52,870 nucleotides of DNA. Source: Desulfovibrionaceae bacterium (GTDB taxonomy: Bacteria > Desulfobacterota > Desulfovibrionia > Desulfovibrionales > Desulfovibrionaceae). The notes beneath the pieces are model-generated. The model did no database searches. It saw nothing but the letters and a program-made list of their open reading frames with translations, and had not been told where the DNA came from. This document shows, one piece after another, positions 27,145 through 35,253 of the stretch. Both the position numbers and the translations under genes were made by a program. Location: assembly GCA_031082225.1 (NCBI GenBank), contig JAVHLG010000027.1, positions 1-52,870 of the forward strand, given 5' to 3'. Each line of letters starts with the position of its first letter. Within the stretch, counting starts at the first letter, position 1.

Positions 27145-28434
27145 TCAGTCGTCGAAGTCCCCTTCCGCACCCTTGTCCGAGGACAGGGTCTTGGCCCGGG
27201 CGGCGGCCTTCTCCGAGGTCCACGCGGCCGGATCCTCCAGGCGGGCGGCCTTGGGGCCAAGGTCGTAGGTCCCGGCTTTGGCCAACAGGGACCGGCCGAT
27301 GGCCCCGGTGCCCGAGGCGTTGAAGACGTCGGTCAAAAGGCCGTACACGAAGTCCTCCACGGCCTGGGTCATGCGCTCGCGGACCTCGGCGGACTGCCCG
27401 AGGATCTTGTTCTCGAAGACGATGTTGAGCTTTTTGTAATTGCCGCCCTTGATGCCGTGGGCATCGGCATAGGCCTTCATCTCGGCCCACAACTCCTCGG
27501 AGACGCCCTGGCCCGGCACCTTCACCAGGTCGCCTGCGGCGTCCAGCATGGCGTTGCCATAGTCGTTGACCTTGACCCCCCAGGAAATCATCTGCAGGGC
27601 CGTGGCCACGTTGGCCTTGGTGGTGGCGGTCTTGGCCGCGATCTCGCGCAGGCGCTCGGAGGAGTTGCCCGAGGTGCCGTGCTGGGCTCCGGACAGGCCG
27701 TATTTGGCCAGGGCGGCGTGAATGCTGGCGGTCAACTCCACCTGGATGCCCGAGGCGCTGGCCTCGATGCCGTGGGTGGTGCCGTTATTGAGCGCGATCC
27801 AGTCGGGGTGGATGCCGTGGGCGTTTAAGCCCGCGATGAGAAACAGGGCCTCGGCCGGGGTGGACAGGCCCGAGGCGCCCTTGATCTCGCCCACTTCCGT
27901 CTCGTATCCGGCCCAGGCCGGAACATAGGGGGACAGGGCGATGTTGGCCGCCAGGTTCTCGGCGTCGGGCAGATGGGAGGCGTCGATGGCGATGGAGGTG
28001 ACGCCCGCGTCGAACAGGGAGGGGATCTCCACCCGGGCCGGGTCCAGATCCTTTTCGGCCTTGATGCCGTAGTGGTCGGCATGGATGGCCACGGGCACGG
28101 TCAGGCCCAGTTCGTTCATGACCGCGTCGGCCTGGCGGGCCAGGTTCCACAGGCTCACGGGGCAGTAGGCGTTGGCCCCGCCCTCGGACCGGGCGATTTC
28201 CAGGATCACGGCCGCATCGGCGCGTTTGGCGGCCCGAAGCACGCCGCGCAGGGTGATGTGGCTTCTGCAGTTGGCGGCGATGGTCATGGCCCCGCCCTTT
28301 TCCCGCATGGCCCGGTCGATGACCTTGCCGCTGACCAAAAGGGCCTTGGAATTGGGGAAAAGCCTGACGACATTGGGCGGACGGCCGACGGCCAGGGCCT
28401 TTTCGAAATCGGGGGGGCAGGTTGTGTCGGACAT
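27145..28434 (-). CDS. fba: Class II fructose-bisphosphate aldolase-type protein
   Basis: The ATG follows AAGGAG by 6 nt and gives 429 residues. Class II aldolase motifs are visible: VAIHADHYG at residues 116-123 (metal His), IAIDASHLP, ALNNGTTHGIE, and GAQHGTSGNSSERL. The enzyme cleaves or forms fructose 1,6-bisphosphate using zinc in glycolysis and gluconeogenesis. It is longer than the E. coli FbaA type (359 residues), with extra sequence after the barrel. Substrate (fructose- or tagatose-bisphosphate) cannot be separated by eye. It is divergent from the EamA transporter gene, with an AT-rich, promoter-like stretch between them near 28552-28590. Confidence 0.85.
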   Translation of the reverse strand: MSDTTCPPDFEKALAVGRPPNVVRLFPNSKALLVSGKVIDRAMREKGGAMTIAANCRSHITLRGVLRAAKRADAAVILEIARSEGGANAYCPVSLWNLARQADAVMNELGLTVPVAIHADHYGIKAEKDLDPARVEIPSLFDAGVTSIAIDASHLPDAENLAANIALSPYVPAWAGYETEVGEIKGASGLSTPAEALFLIAGLNAHGIHPDWIALNNGTTHGIEASASGIQVELTASIHAALAKYGLSGAQHGTSGNSSERLREIAAKTATTKANVATALQMISWGVKVNDYGNAMLDAAGDLVKVPGQGVSEELWAEMKAYADAHGIKGGNYKKLNIVFENKILGQSAEVRERMTQAVEDFVYGLLTDVFNASGTGAIGRSLLAKAGTYDLGPKAARLEDPAAWTSEKAAARAKTLSSDKGAEGDFDD

Positions 28435-28716
28435 GGGGTTCTCCTTGGCGTCATGAGTTGCATCCGGGCCGTCCGCCGCGAAACGCGACGCACCCCCCGC
28501 ACCAGGGCGGGCAGACGCCGCATCGGGTCGCGCCCGGGTCATTTTTGCACATCAGATGATAAGTTATATTCGAAATGCCGTCTATGTACAGTCCCGGGGC
28601 CTGGACCCCGGGTCATTCCAGCCCGGGACGCCCCCGTGAAATCCTTTTGCCTGCGCAACGGATTCCTGATAGGCAACCCTGCTTCGCGCAACCCGTCCGT
28701 TTCAGGGAGAGATGTC

Positions 28717-29625
28717 ATGGCCGCCGGATATGTGTATGTGCTGTGCGCCGCCGTCCTGTGGGGGCTCATCGGCCCGGCCTCCAAACTGGCCTTCGAGGCG
28801 GGCATGGCCCCCCTTGAGGTGGCCTTCTGGCGCACGGCCCTGGCCTGGGCGCTTTTCGGAACCCATGCCCTGGTCTCCAAAGACCTGCACCTGGACAAAA
28901 AGGACATCCTGCCGGTGGCGGCCTTCGGCATCTGCGGCATCGCCGGACTTTTCGGCTCCTATGTCTATGCCGTGAAGCTGGGCGGCGCGGCCATGGCCTC
29001 GGTCCTTTTATATACGGCCCCGGCCTGGGTGGCGCTCATGTCCTTTTTTCTGCTCAAGGAACGCATGGGGACGTTCAAGGTCGCGGCCGTGGCCGCCACC
29101 ATCCTGGGCGTGGCCGGGATCAGCCTGGGGCCCCGGCTGGCCGGGGACGTGGCGGGCAGCGTGCCGGTGACCGCCGCCTCGGTGCTGGTGGGGCTTTTGG
29201 CCGGGTTCACCTACGCCCTGTATTTCATCTTCGGCAAGCTGTACCTGTCGCGCTACAAGACCCCCACGGTCTTTTTCTACGCCCTGCCCGTCGGGGCCCT
29301 GGCCCTTGTGCCCTTTTTCGAGCTGCGCCTGCCCAGCCTTTCCGGCCTTGCGGCCTGCGCCTTTTTGGCCCTGTGCTCCACCTATGGGGCCTATTCCATC
29401 TACTATGCGGGGCTTAGGCACCTGGAGGCCACCCGGGCGGCGGTGGTGGCCACCATCGAGCCCGTGGTGGCGGCGGGCCTGGCCTGGGTCATGTTCGGCG
29501 AGGTGTTTACGCCCGTGGGCTACGGCGGCAGCGCCCTGATCCTTTTTGGCGTGCTCCTGGCCATCTGGGAGGGCGGACGGCAGACCGTGCGCGTGCCAAA
29601 ATCCCTTCTGCCCAAAAATCCCTGA
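28717..29625 (+). CDS. EamA/DMT-superfamily transporter
   Basis: The ATG follows GGGAGA, giving 302 residues with ten hydrophobic segments arranged as two EamA repeats. Typical features are LWGLIGPASKLAFEAGMAPLEVAFWR in the first helix pair, LYTAPAWVALMSFFLLKERM at the end of repeat 1, and ATIEPVVAAGLAWVMFGE at the end of repeat 2. Members export amino acids or other metabolites by proton exchange. The substrate is not predictable. It is transcribed alone, or weakly linked to flaG, which has its own promoter. Confidence 0.9.
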   Translation: MAAGYVYVLCAAVLWGLIGPASKLAFEAGMAPLEVAFWRTALAWALFGTHALVSKDLHLDKKDILPVAAFGICGIAGLFGSYVYAVKLGGAAMASVLLYTAPAWVALMSFFLLKERMGTFKVAAVAATILGVAGISLGPRLAGDVAGSVPVTAASVLVGLLAGFTYALYFIFGKLYLSRYKTPTVFFYALPVGALALVPFFELRLPSLSGLAACAFLALCSTYGAYSIYYAGLRHLEATRAAVVATIEPVVAAGLAWVMFGEVFTPVGYGGSALILFGVLLAIWEGGRQTVRVPKSLLPKNP

Positions 29626-29707
29626 CCGCACAGGGGCATCCCCCTGCCGCGACGGCGAAAAACCGCTCCACGCCACGCGATCCGGCCCGCGATCGCTGCC
29701 TTGGGAT

Positions 29708-29735
29708 TAAAGAACGACCCTCCCCGGACCGATAA
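29708..29735 (+). promoter_or_regulatory. Sigma-28 (FliA)-like promoter of flaG
   Basis: TAAA and CCGATAA are separated by 17 nt, within one base of the flagellar sigma-28 consensus spacing (TAAAGTTT-N11-GCCGATAA). It lies 60 nt upstream of a flagellar gene. Confidence 0.6.
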
Positions 29736-29794
29736 GACAGGCAAAAGGAGTCGCATCTTGCATCAGTGGACAGGCGACGGCCAAAGGATCGGCC

Positions 29795-30226
29795 ATGATG
29801 GACACCATCATCTATGCACATCTGTCGGACGGCGTTCGGGACATGGGCGGCGCGTCTGCACAATCCGCCCGGGACAACCCGGCGAAGACCCGGTTTTTCA
29901 ATGACCCCAAGGCGGCGGGATCAGCCGCCCAGGCCCAAACCCACCAGGGCGTCGCCGGGGCGTCCTCCGATCCATCCTCCGGCGCCCCGGGCACGGCCGA
30001 AGCGGAACGCATCGCCAGCGCCCTGCGCGACGTGAAAAACCGCATCCGCACCGACGCGACATCCCTGCATCTGCGCGTGGACGACGATTCCGGCGCGGTC
30101 CAGGCCGAAATCGTCGATTCCGCCACGGACAAGGTGATCCGCAAGATCCCGTCCGACGAACTGCTGCGCCTGGCGGCGGCCATCAAGAAGGGAAGTTCGG
30201 CCGCCATCTACGACGGTACGGCGTAA
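29795..30226 (+). CDS. flaG: FlaG-family flagellar protein
   Basis: The 143-residue protein has a variable, disordered Ala/Ser/Pro-rich N-terminal half and the conserved FlaG C-terminal domain: SLHLRVDDDSGAVQAEIVDSATDKVIRKIPSDELLRLAAAI. FlaG influences flagellar filament length and assembly and is usually encoded near flagellin or cap genes; here it stands alone, which is unusual. It has its own sigma-28-like promoter and a clean intrinsic terminator, so it is a single-gene late flagellar transcription unit. The ATG is preceded by AAAGGAT. Confidence 0.85.
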   Translation: MMDTIIYAHLSDGVRDMGGASAQSARDNPAKTRFFNDPKAAGSAAQAQTHQGVAGASSDPSSGAPGTAEAERIASALRDVKNRIRTDATSLHLRVDDDSGAVQAEIVDSATDKVIRKIPSDELLRLAAAIKKGSSAAIYDGTA

Positions 30227-30263
30227 GGGGCGGAAGCGGCGCAGTACGGCCCGGGAAGGGCGG

Positions 30264-30296
30264 CGCGGCCTGCCATGCGGCAGGCGCGGTTTTTTT
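30264..30296 (+). terminator. Intrinsic terminator of flaG
   Basis: A stem GCCTGCC / GGCAGGC with an ATGC loop, extended by flanking CGCG bases, is followed by seven T residues, 38 nt past the flaG stop. Confidence 0.85.
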
Positions 30297-30308
30297 GTTT
30301 TCATGTAG

Positions 30309-30704
30309 TCAATCCATCCAGAACATGTCCACTCCATATAAAGGCAAACAGGCATCCCGGCTGACCAAGGCCGCAGGAAGCGCCATGGCCTGGGTTACGA
30401 GCAGCCGGTCGAACGGATCCCTGTGATGCAACGGTAAAAAAGCGGATGCGATCATCTCGTCCGCTGATGGATCAATCAGAATGGCCCCCGACAATTCGAG
30501 AAAACGATCTTTCCACATGGCAACGTCGACGATTTCCACCCACCCCTTGCGTGCCAACAACGCCAATTCCCAAAAAGACACCGACGAAACGAATACCCCC
30601 CCGCTTCCGGCCAGATCATCCAATTCGGCCCGGAAACCGGCGGACATATTTTCGCCGGTTGACCAGAACACCATGGCATGGGTGTCGAGAAGACAACGTT
30701 TCAC
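30309..30704 (-). CDS. VapC-like PIN-domain toxin
   Basis: The GTG at 30704 overlaps the antitoxin TGA (GTGA) and gives 131 residues; an ATG 15 nt upstream is the alternative. The PIN fold has its acidic residues: Asp in CLLDTHAMVFW, Glu in VSFWELALLARKG, Asp in HHRDPFDRLLVTQA and Asp in LVSRDACLPLYGV. PIN toxins are metal-dependent RNases that often cut tRNA or rRNA. Paired with a Phd/YefM-type antitoxin upstream, the arrangement of vapBC-like modules. Confidence 0.88.
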   Translation of the reverse strand: MKRCLLDTHAMVFWSTGENMSAGFRAELDDLAGSGGVFVSSVSFWELALLARKGWVEIVDVAMWKDRFLELSGAILIDPSADEMIASAFLPLHHRDPFDRLLVTQAMALPAALVSRDACLPLYGVDMFWMD

Positions 30705-30928
30705 GCCAGATCGCCCCACTCGTCGGGCATGGGGGAAAACGCCTCGTCAGCCGGTACCAGGAGTTTCGGCCCAGGAGGCATCTTCGTCCGCCAGTCGGGC
30801 CGCTGCTCTGGGAGAATACGCGCCACGATCTTGCCGCCTTTGGTGACGGTCACGGTTTCTCCCGCGCCCACCTTCTCCAGCAGGGAAAATAGATTTTTCC
30901 GTAGATTGGTCGCCGTGGTTTGGATCAT
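30701..30928 (-). CDS. Phd/YefM-type antitoxin
   Basis: The ATG at 30928 lies 6 nt after GGAG; it gives 75 residues beginning MIQTTATNLRKNLFSLLEKVGAGETVTVTKGGKIVARILPE, the standard Phd/YefM DNA-binding fold. The C-terminal half (GPKLLVPADEAFSPMPDEWGDLA) would wrap the toxin. It overlaps the toxin gene by 4 nt. An inverted repeat covers its promoter, consistent with autorepression by the toxin-antitoxin complex. Confidence 0.88.
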   Translation of the reverse strand: MIQTTATNLRKNLFSLLEKVGAGETVTVTKGGKIVARILPEQRPDWRTKMPPGPKLLVPADEAFSPMPDEWGDLA

Positions 30929-30939
30929 GATTTTCTCCA

Positions 30940-30989
30940 TGTGTACATACCCTTGATATTCAATGTACACATCCACAGGTTTCCGTCAA
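30940..30989 (-). promoter_or_regulatory. Promoter and operator of the Phd/VapC-like module
   Basis: A 9-bp inverted repeat (TGTGTACAT / ATGTACACA, 14 nt apart) occupies 30940-30971. A promoter TTGACG / TACATT with 16-bp spacing on the minus strand has its -10 box (30962-30967) inside one operator arm, so occupancy would block transcription. The operator reaches to 12 nt before the antitoxin ATG. Confidence 0.7.
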
Positions 30990-30994
30990 GACCC

Positions 30995-31024
30995 AAAAAA
31001 AAGCCCGGGAATCGCTCCCCGGGC
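30995..31024 (-). terminator. Intrinsic terminator of gltX
   Basis: On the minus strand GCCCGGG / CCCGGGC with an 8-nt loop is followed by eight T residues, 43 nt past the gltX stop. Confidence 0.9.
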
Positions 31025-31066
31025 CGTCTCTCATTCTTGGTCGCCGGAAGGCCCGGCGACAGCATC

Positions 31067-32470
31067 TTAGAGCGCCAACGCCCGCTCCAGGCGGGCCAGC
31101 ACCCGCTCCCGGCCAAGCACATCCATGGTCTCGAAAAGCCCCGGGCTGGCCGTGGTTCCGGTAATCGCCACCCGGATGGGCTGGGCCAGAAGCTTGAACT
31201 TCACCCCGGCAGCATCCAGATAGCCCTGCACCGCGGCCTCAAGCGACGGCTGGTCAAAGGGCGTCACGGTCTTGAAAAGCTCCCACAGGGCCGCCAGATG
31301 CCCCTTGGCCTCGGAGGTGAAAAACTTCTCCACGGCCTTGTGGTCGTGGGCCAGTTCCCCGTCCGCAACCACGAAGAACACCGCCTTTTCGGCCATCTCC
31401 ACCATGGTCTGGGCCCGGGGCTTCAAAAGCGGCACGATGCGCGCCAGATAGGCCGCATCCTGGCAGGGATGCCCCAGACGTCCCAGAAAGTCCCCGAGCA
31501 TGGCGGCAAGCGCCGCGTCCGGGGTTTCCTTGATGTAGTGGGCGTTGAGCCACAACAGCTTGTCCCGGTCGAAAACCGCCGCCGAGGAGCCCAGGTTGTC
31601 CGTGGAAAAGGCCCGCACCAGTTCGCTGCGGGAAAAGATCTCCTGGTCCCCGTGGGACCAGCCCAGGCGCACCAGACCATTGAGCATGGCCTCGGGCAGA
31701 AAGCCCTCGCGCTCGTATTCCATGACCGAGGTGGCCCCGTGCCGCTTGGAGAGCTTTTTCTTGTCCGGCCCAAGGATCATGGGCACGTGTCCGAAGACCG
31801 GCAGCGGCAGCCCCAGGGCCTGATAGATGAGGATCTGGCGCGGGGTGTTGTTGAGATGGTCGTCGCCCCGGATGATGTGCGTCACCCCCATGGTGGCGTC
31901 GTCCACCACCACGGCCATATTATAGGTCGGCGAACCGTCCGTGCGCCGCAGCACCATGTCGTCGAGTTCGGCGTTGTCAAAGGCCACGTCGCCCTTGACC
32001 AGGTCATGCACCACGGTCGAGCCCGAAAGCGGGGCCTTTAGACGCACCACCATGGCAGGCGCGCCTGGGCCGGGGACCAGCCCCTTCTCGCGGCAGCGGC
32101 CGGAATACTTGGGCTTTTGCCCCCTGGCCCGGGCCGCCTCGCGCATGGCCTCCACCTCGTCCGGGGTGCAGGAGCAATAATAGGCGTGGCCCGAGTCCAA
32201 AAGCCTGTCGATATACTGGTTGTAGAGGTCGAAGCGTCGGCTCTGGTAGACGATCTCCCCGTCGTGGGAAAGACCCAGCCAGGCCATGGAATCCAGGATG
32301 CCCCGGGTGTTCTCCTCGGTGGAGCGGGCCTGGTCCGTGTCCTCGATGCGCAAAAAAAACGAGCCGCCCGTGGCCCGGGCCAGAAGCCAGTTGAAGATGG
32401 CCGTGCGGGCCCCGCCGATATGCAGATGGCCGGTGGGGCTGGGCGCAAATCTGGTGACGATGGTGGTCAT
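31067..32470 (-). CDS. gltX: Glutamyl-tRNA synthetase
   Basis: The 467-residue class I synthetase has the HIGH-type motif in FAPSPTGHLHIGGARTA (residues 8-24) and the KMSKS-type motif in DKKKLSKRHGA near 240. FNWLLARATGGSFFLRIEDTDQARS and the helical C-terminal anticodon-binding domain are also typical. It charges tRNA-Glu and, in bacteria lacking GlnRS, tRNA-Gln; which applies here cannot be told. The NifU-like gene is 53 bp upstream on the same strand. Confidence 0.95.
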   Translation of the reverse strand: MTTIVTRFAPSPTGHLHIGGARTAIFNWLLARATGGSFFLRIEDTDQARSTEENTRGILDSMAWLGLSHDGEIVYQSRRFDLYNQYIDRLLDSGHAYYCSCTPDEVEAMREAARARGQKPKYSGRCREKGLVPGPGAPAMVVRLKAPLSGSTVVHDLVKGDVAFDNAELDDMVLRRTDGSPTYNMAVVVDDATMGVTHIIRGDDHLNNTPRQILIYQALGLPLPVFGHVPMILGPDKKKLSKRHGATSVMEYEREGFLPEAMLNGLVRLGWSHGDQEIFSRSELVRAFSTDNLGSSAAVFDRDKLLWLNAHYIKETPDAALAAMLGDFLGRLGHPCQDAAYLARIVPLLKPRAQTMVEMAEKAVFFVVADGELAHDHKAVEKFFTSEAKGHLAALWELFKTVTPFDQPSLEAAVQGYLDAAGVKFKLLAQPIRVAITGTTASPGLFETMDVLGRERVLARLERALAL

Positions 32471-32523
32471 GGGGATCAGGTGCCCTCTGGAATGTTATGA
32501 AGCCCGGCGACGCATGCCCCGTC

Positions 32524-32745
32524 CTAAACCGCCTCGACGCCCTTGACCCCGGGAACGAGCTTCATGACCACCCGCTCGATGCCGCTTTTAAGCGTCATCT
32601 GGGACATGGGGCAGCCGTGGCAGGCCCCTTTGAGCCGCACCTGGACAATGCCCTGGGGGGTGACGTCCACCAGTTCCACATCGCCGCCGTCGGCCTGAAG
32701 CGTGGGCCGCACCTTGTCGAGCGCCGCCTGGACCTTCTCGCGCAT
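32524..32745 (-). CDS. NifU C-terminal-domain Fe-S scaffold protein
   Basis: This small protein of 73 residues starts at an ATG with AAGGAG upstream, inside a longer open frame. It is a free-standing NifU C-terminal (Nfu) domain: VQAALDKVRPTLQADGGDVELVDV and the cluster-binding CxxC in LKGACHGCPMSQMTLKSGIE. Such proteins bridge a 4Fe-4S cluster between two subunits and hand it to apo-enzymes. It is likely cotranscribed with gltX. Confidence 0.9.
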   Translation of the reverse strand: MREKVQAALDKVRPTLQADGGDVELVDVTPQGIVQVRLKGACHGCPMSQMTLKSGIERVVMKLVPGVKGVEAV

Positions 32746-32965
32746 GTCGTGCTCCTTGATTGTTGGCCGTCCAACCGGTTCTGACGGCCGTTTCGCGGGC
32801 AGGTAATGCCTTTGCCGGACCTTGTCAAACCACGTCCCCCGGGCCTCCCCCACCCCCACGGGTCGTCGGCCGATGCACTCTCCAGGCCCATTTCCCAGCT
32901 CGGGCCTGCCCCGCCCGGACGGGCCGCGGACTTTGATCCGGCCCGTGAACCGCTCGGCAGCCGTC

Positions 32966-33048
32966 TTGTGCAACCGCCGCCGCTGCGTCGCTTGTTGTGC
33001 AACATCTTGCAGAAGAGCATCCGAAAATTGCACATCGACCCTGCACAA
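32966..33048 (+). promoter_or_regulatory. Upstream activator repeats for the sigma-54 promoter
   Basis: TTGTGCAA occurs at 32966-32973 and 32995-33002, the second inside the near-palindrome TGTTGTGCAACA. TTGCACA at 33028 and TGCACAA at 33042 are copies in the opposite orientation. Lying 70 to 155 bp upstream of the expected start, they are placed like enhancer sites for an NtrC-family activator, most simply the ZraR-like protein encoded at 37274-38683. Confidence 0.6.
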
Positions 33049-33095
33049 GTCCCGCGACAAAAAGCCAATATGCTGGAAATACATGATTTCTTCGT

Positions 33096-33110
33096 TGGCA
33101 TGGATGCTGC
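33096..33110 (+). promoter_or_regulatory. Sigma-54 promoter of the ZraP-like gene
   Basis: TGGCATGGATGCTGC matches the -24/-12 form TGGCAC-N5-TTGC with the invariant GG and GC exactly 12 bp apart. The expected transcription start is about 20 nt before the ATG, with AAGGAG between. An NtrC-family sigma-54 activator is encoded in the same cluster. Confidence 0.7.
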
Positions 33111-33141
33111 TTTAGCCTGACAAACGCAAAGGAGTGCGACC

Positions 33142-33594
33142 ATGCGGATACCTCTGAAAACCTTGTTCCTCATCGCGGCCGTCATGTTCTGCGTGGCCAA
33201 CCTGGCCCAGGCCCAGCCTGGCGGGCCGGGAGGACCCGACGGTCCTGGCGGTCCCGGCGGTCCTGATGGTCCCCCGCCGTTCATGATGCCCGGCGTCCCG
33301 CCTGAGAAATGCCAGATCGTGGACCGGATCATGGCGGAAACCGAAACGAAGCTTTTTCCTCTGATCCAGGAGTTGGCGGTGCAACGGGCCAAGCTTGAGG
33401 CCCTGGTGGTGGACGTCAAATCCGATGAAGCCGCCATCGCCGCCCAGATCGAGGAAATCTCCAAGGTGCGCACAGCCTTGGAGAAGGTCAAGGTCGAGGC
33501 CAGACGCAAGGTCATCAAGGAGACCGGCGTCATCCTGCCCCCCGGCGGTCCTTGTGGACACGGCCGCATGGGCCCTCCGGGATTCCCCGGATAA
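33142..33594 (+). CDS. ZraP/Spy-like periplasmic metal-stress protein
   Basis: The 150-residue protein has a signal peptide (LKTLFLIAAVMFCVANLAQAQ) and a mature N-terminus of collagen-like Gly-Gly-Pro/Asp-Gly-Pro triplets (residues 26-46). The middle is a long helical segment (VDRIMAETETKLFPLIQELAVQRAKLEALVVDVKSDE, then QIEEISKVRTALEKVKVEARRKVIKETG) as in ZraP, Spy and CpxP. The C-terminus GPCGHGRMGPPG holds Cys and His that could bind metal. ZraP is a zinc-binding periplasmic chaperone that dampens ZraSR signalling. The sigma-54 promoter and the downstream kinase/activator pair strengthen the assignment. A single Cys at the start of the helical part (PPEKCQIVD) is conserved-looking. Confidence 0.8.
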   Translation: MRIPLKTLFLIAAVMFCVANLAQAQPGGPGGPDGPGGPGGPDGPPPFMMPGVPPEKCQIVDRIMAETETKLFPLIQELAVQRAKLEALVVDVKSDEAAIAAQIEEISKVRTALEKVKVEARRKVIKETGVILPPGGPCGHGRMGPPGFPG

Positions 33595-33622
33595 ACGAAC
33601 ACCACCCCTCCCTCCATGGTGC

Positions 33623-33652
33623 GGGGCTCCGGGACGCCCTCCCCGGAGCCCC
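33623..33652 (+). terminator. Hairpin after the ZraP-like gene
   Basis: An 11-bp perfect stem (GGGGCTCCGGG with its complement) and 8-nt loop lie 28 bp past the stop. No T run follows, so it may stabilise or attenuate rather than terminate. Confidence 0.5.
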
Positions 33653-33677
33653 GTCACGCAGGCCAGGGACCGGCAAA

Positions 33678-33706
33678 TTGTGACCGAACAAAACTCCTGC
33701 TATGCT
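33678..33706 (+). promoter_or_regulatory. Sigma-70-like promoter of the DUF4405-kinase-regulator operon
   Basis: TTGTGA and TATGCT are separated by 17 bp, about 55 nt upstream of the DUF4405 ATG. Confidence 0.5.
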
Positions 33707-33761
33707 CCCCGGACACGTGCGGCGTAAGCCCTGTCCACGCCGCCATCATCCGGAGAACCCC

Positions 33762-35222
33762 ATGCTTCGTAAAATCGTGACCCTGACCCTGGTCCTGACC
33801 TTTTTCTGCATCTTTTTGACCAGCGTGTTCCTGTATCTCTCCCCCTATGCCCGCGTGGCCGCCTGGGCCGACTGGACCATTTTCGGGCTCAACCGGGACC
33901 GCCTGATCGACGTGCACGTGACCATGGGCTTTTTCCTCCTGCTTTTGGGGGCCCTGCACCTGATCCTCGACTGGCGCTCCATCCTGGAGAGCCTGCGCGG
34001 CCAGGACGGGGAGATCGAGGGCCTGAACCGGCCGCTTCTGGCCGCAATGGCCCTGACGCTTTTCGTCTTCGTCGGCACCCTCCTGGGCCTGCCGCCCATG
34101 TCCCAGATCCTCGCCGCCTCCACCGCCATCAAGGACAGCCTGTCCGAGACCTACGGCGAGCCGCCCTACGGGCATGCCGAACTGACCCCCCTGGACGAGT
34201 TCTGCCGCCGCTTCGGCATCGACCTGGAGCGGGCCAAGGCCGCCCTGGCCCAGAAAAACATCCGCCTGACCGCAACCGAACAGACCCTCAAGGACATCGC
34301 CAAAGACAACGGCCTGGCCCCCGGCGGGGTGTACGAGGCCCTCAAGCACGCCTGGGAGGCCTCGCGCACGGTCACCGTGCCCTCCACCAGCGCCCCGGCC
34401 CAGATCCAGCCGTCGCGCCTGCAGACCTCGGTGGTGCTGCCTTCGGACCCGCCCCCGGGCCTGGGCAAGCGCCGCCTGTCGGACATCTGCGAGGAATACG
34501 GCCTGGACCTGTCCCGCATGACCGACAAGCTCAAGGCCGGGGGCATCGATGCCCCGCCCGCCCTGACGCTCAAGGAAATCGCGGATAAAAACGGACTGTT
34601 GCCCATCGACGTCTACGAGGCCCTGCGCTCGGACACCCCCGTCAAGCGCCCGCCCGCCCAGACGCCCCAGGCCCCGGCCCAGACTCCGACCCAGACGACC
34701 CAGGCTCCGGCCCAGACGCCTGCCCAGCCGACCCCCCAGGCCCAGGTTCCCGGGCATGCCCCGGGGCAGGTTCCGGCCCAGACCCCGGCTCAACCCGCTG
34801 CCCAGGTTCCCGGGCACGTCCCGGGGCAGGTTCCGGCCCAGACCCCGCCCCAGGCCCTCGTCCCCGGCCAACTCCCGGGCCAGATTCCGGGGCAAGCGCC
34901 CGGCCTGCTCCCGGGCCAGTATCCGCCCCAGGGCGCGACCCCGTTCCCGGCCCAGACCGGCGTCCTGCCCCAGGAAGCCTGGCAGCCCGGCTACGAACGG
35001 CCCGCCTCGCCCGCCCAGAGCGGATTGGTGGTGCCGCCTCCGGACCTGGACAAGACCATGCTGTCCACCTTCTGCCGGGAGTTCGACCTGCCCCTGACCC
35101 TGGCCGTGGACCGGCTGGCCGCCAAGGGCATCACGGCCTTCGGCGACATGACCTTCCAGGAACTGGCCCTGGAAAACAACGTGACCCCCGACGAGGTCAT
35201 GCGCATCATCCTTACCCCATGA
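33762..35222 (+). CDS. DUF4405-type membrane protein with three C-terminal repeat domains
   Basis: The 486-residue protein follows CGGAGAA. Residues 1-110 hold three hydrophobic helices in a DUF4405/cytochrome b-like pattern, with His residues in DVHVTMGFFLLLLGALHLILDW that could ligate heme. Then come three copies of a roughly 50-residue helical unit, near 142-195 (LDEFCRRFGIDLERAKAALA), 237-287 (LSDICEEYGLDLSRMTDKLK) and 434-484 (LSTFCREFDLPLTLAVDRLA), each ending in a TLKDIA-x3-GL-type segment. Between units two and three is a Pro/Gln/Ala-rich linker of about 140 residues built on PAQTP repeats. Function is unknown; operon position suggests a role in envelope or metal sensing. Confidence 0.75.
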   Translation: MLRKIVTLTLVLTFFCIFLTSVFLYLSPYARVAAWADWTIFGLNRDRLIDVHVTMGFFLLLLGALHLILDWRSILESLRGQDGEIEGLNRPLLAAMALTLFVFVGTLLGLPPMSQILAASTAIKDSLSETYGEPPYGHAELTPLDEFCRRFGIDLERAKAALAQKNIRLTATEQTLKDIAKDNGLAPGGVYEALKHAWEASRTVTVPSTSAPAQIQPSRLQTSVVLPSDPPPGLGKRRLSDICEEYGLDLSRMTDKLKAGGIDAPPALTLKEIADKNGLLPIDVYEALRSDTPVKRPPAQTPQAPAQTPTQTTQAPAQTPAQPTPQAQVPGHAPGQVPAQTPAQPAAQVPGHVPGQVPAQTPPQALVPGQLPGQIPGQAPGLLPGQYPPQGATPFPAQTGVLPQEAWQPGYERPASPAQSGLVVPPPDLDKTMLSTFCREFDLPLTLAVDRLAAKGITAFGDMTFQELALENNVTPDEVMRIILTP

Positions 35223-35253
35223 ACACGCCCCGCGCGGCCAGGACCGCTTCCCC

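Larger units (their letters stand above)
32746..33141. other. Gene-free regulatory interval
   Basis: This 396-bp gap separates the divergent nfu-type and ZraP-like genes. It holds the sigma-54 promoter and upstream repeats described separately. A 104-codon open frame runs through it on the plus strand, but its composition and the overlap with these sites argue against a gene. Confidence 0.6.

Noticed and set aside
32806-33120. 104-codon frame before the ZraP-like gene
   Set aside because: Pro-rich composition with no recognisable domain or ribosome binding site, and it overlaps the upstream repeats and sigma-54 promoter.
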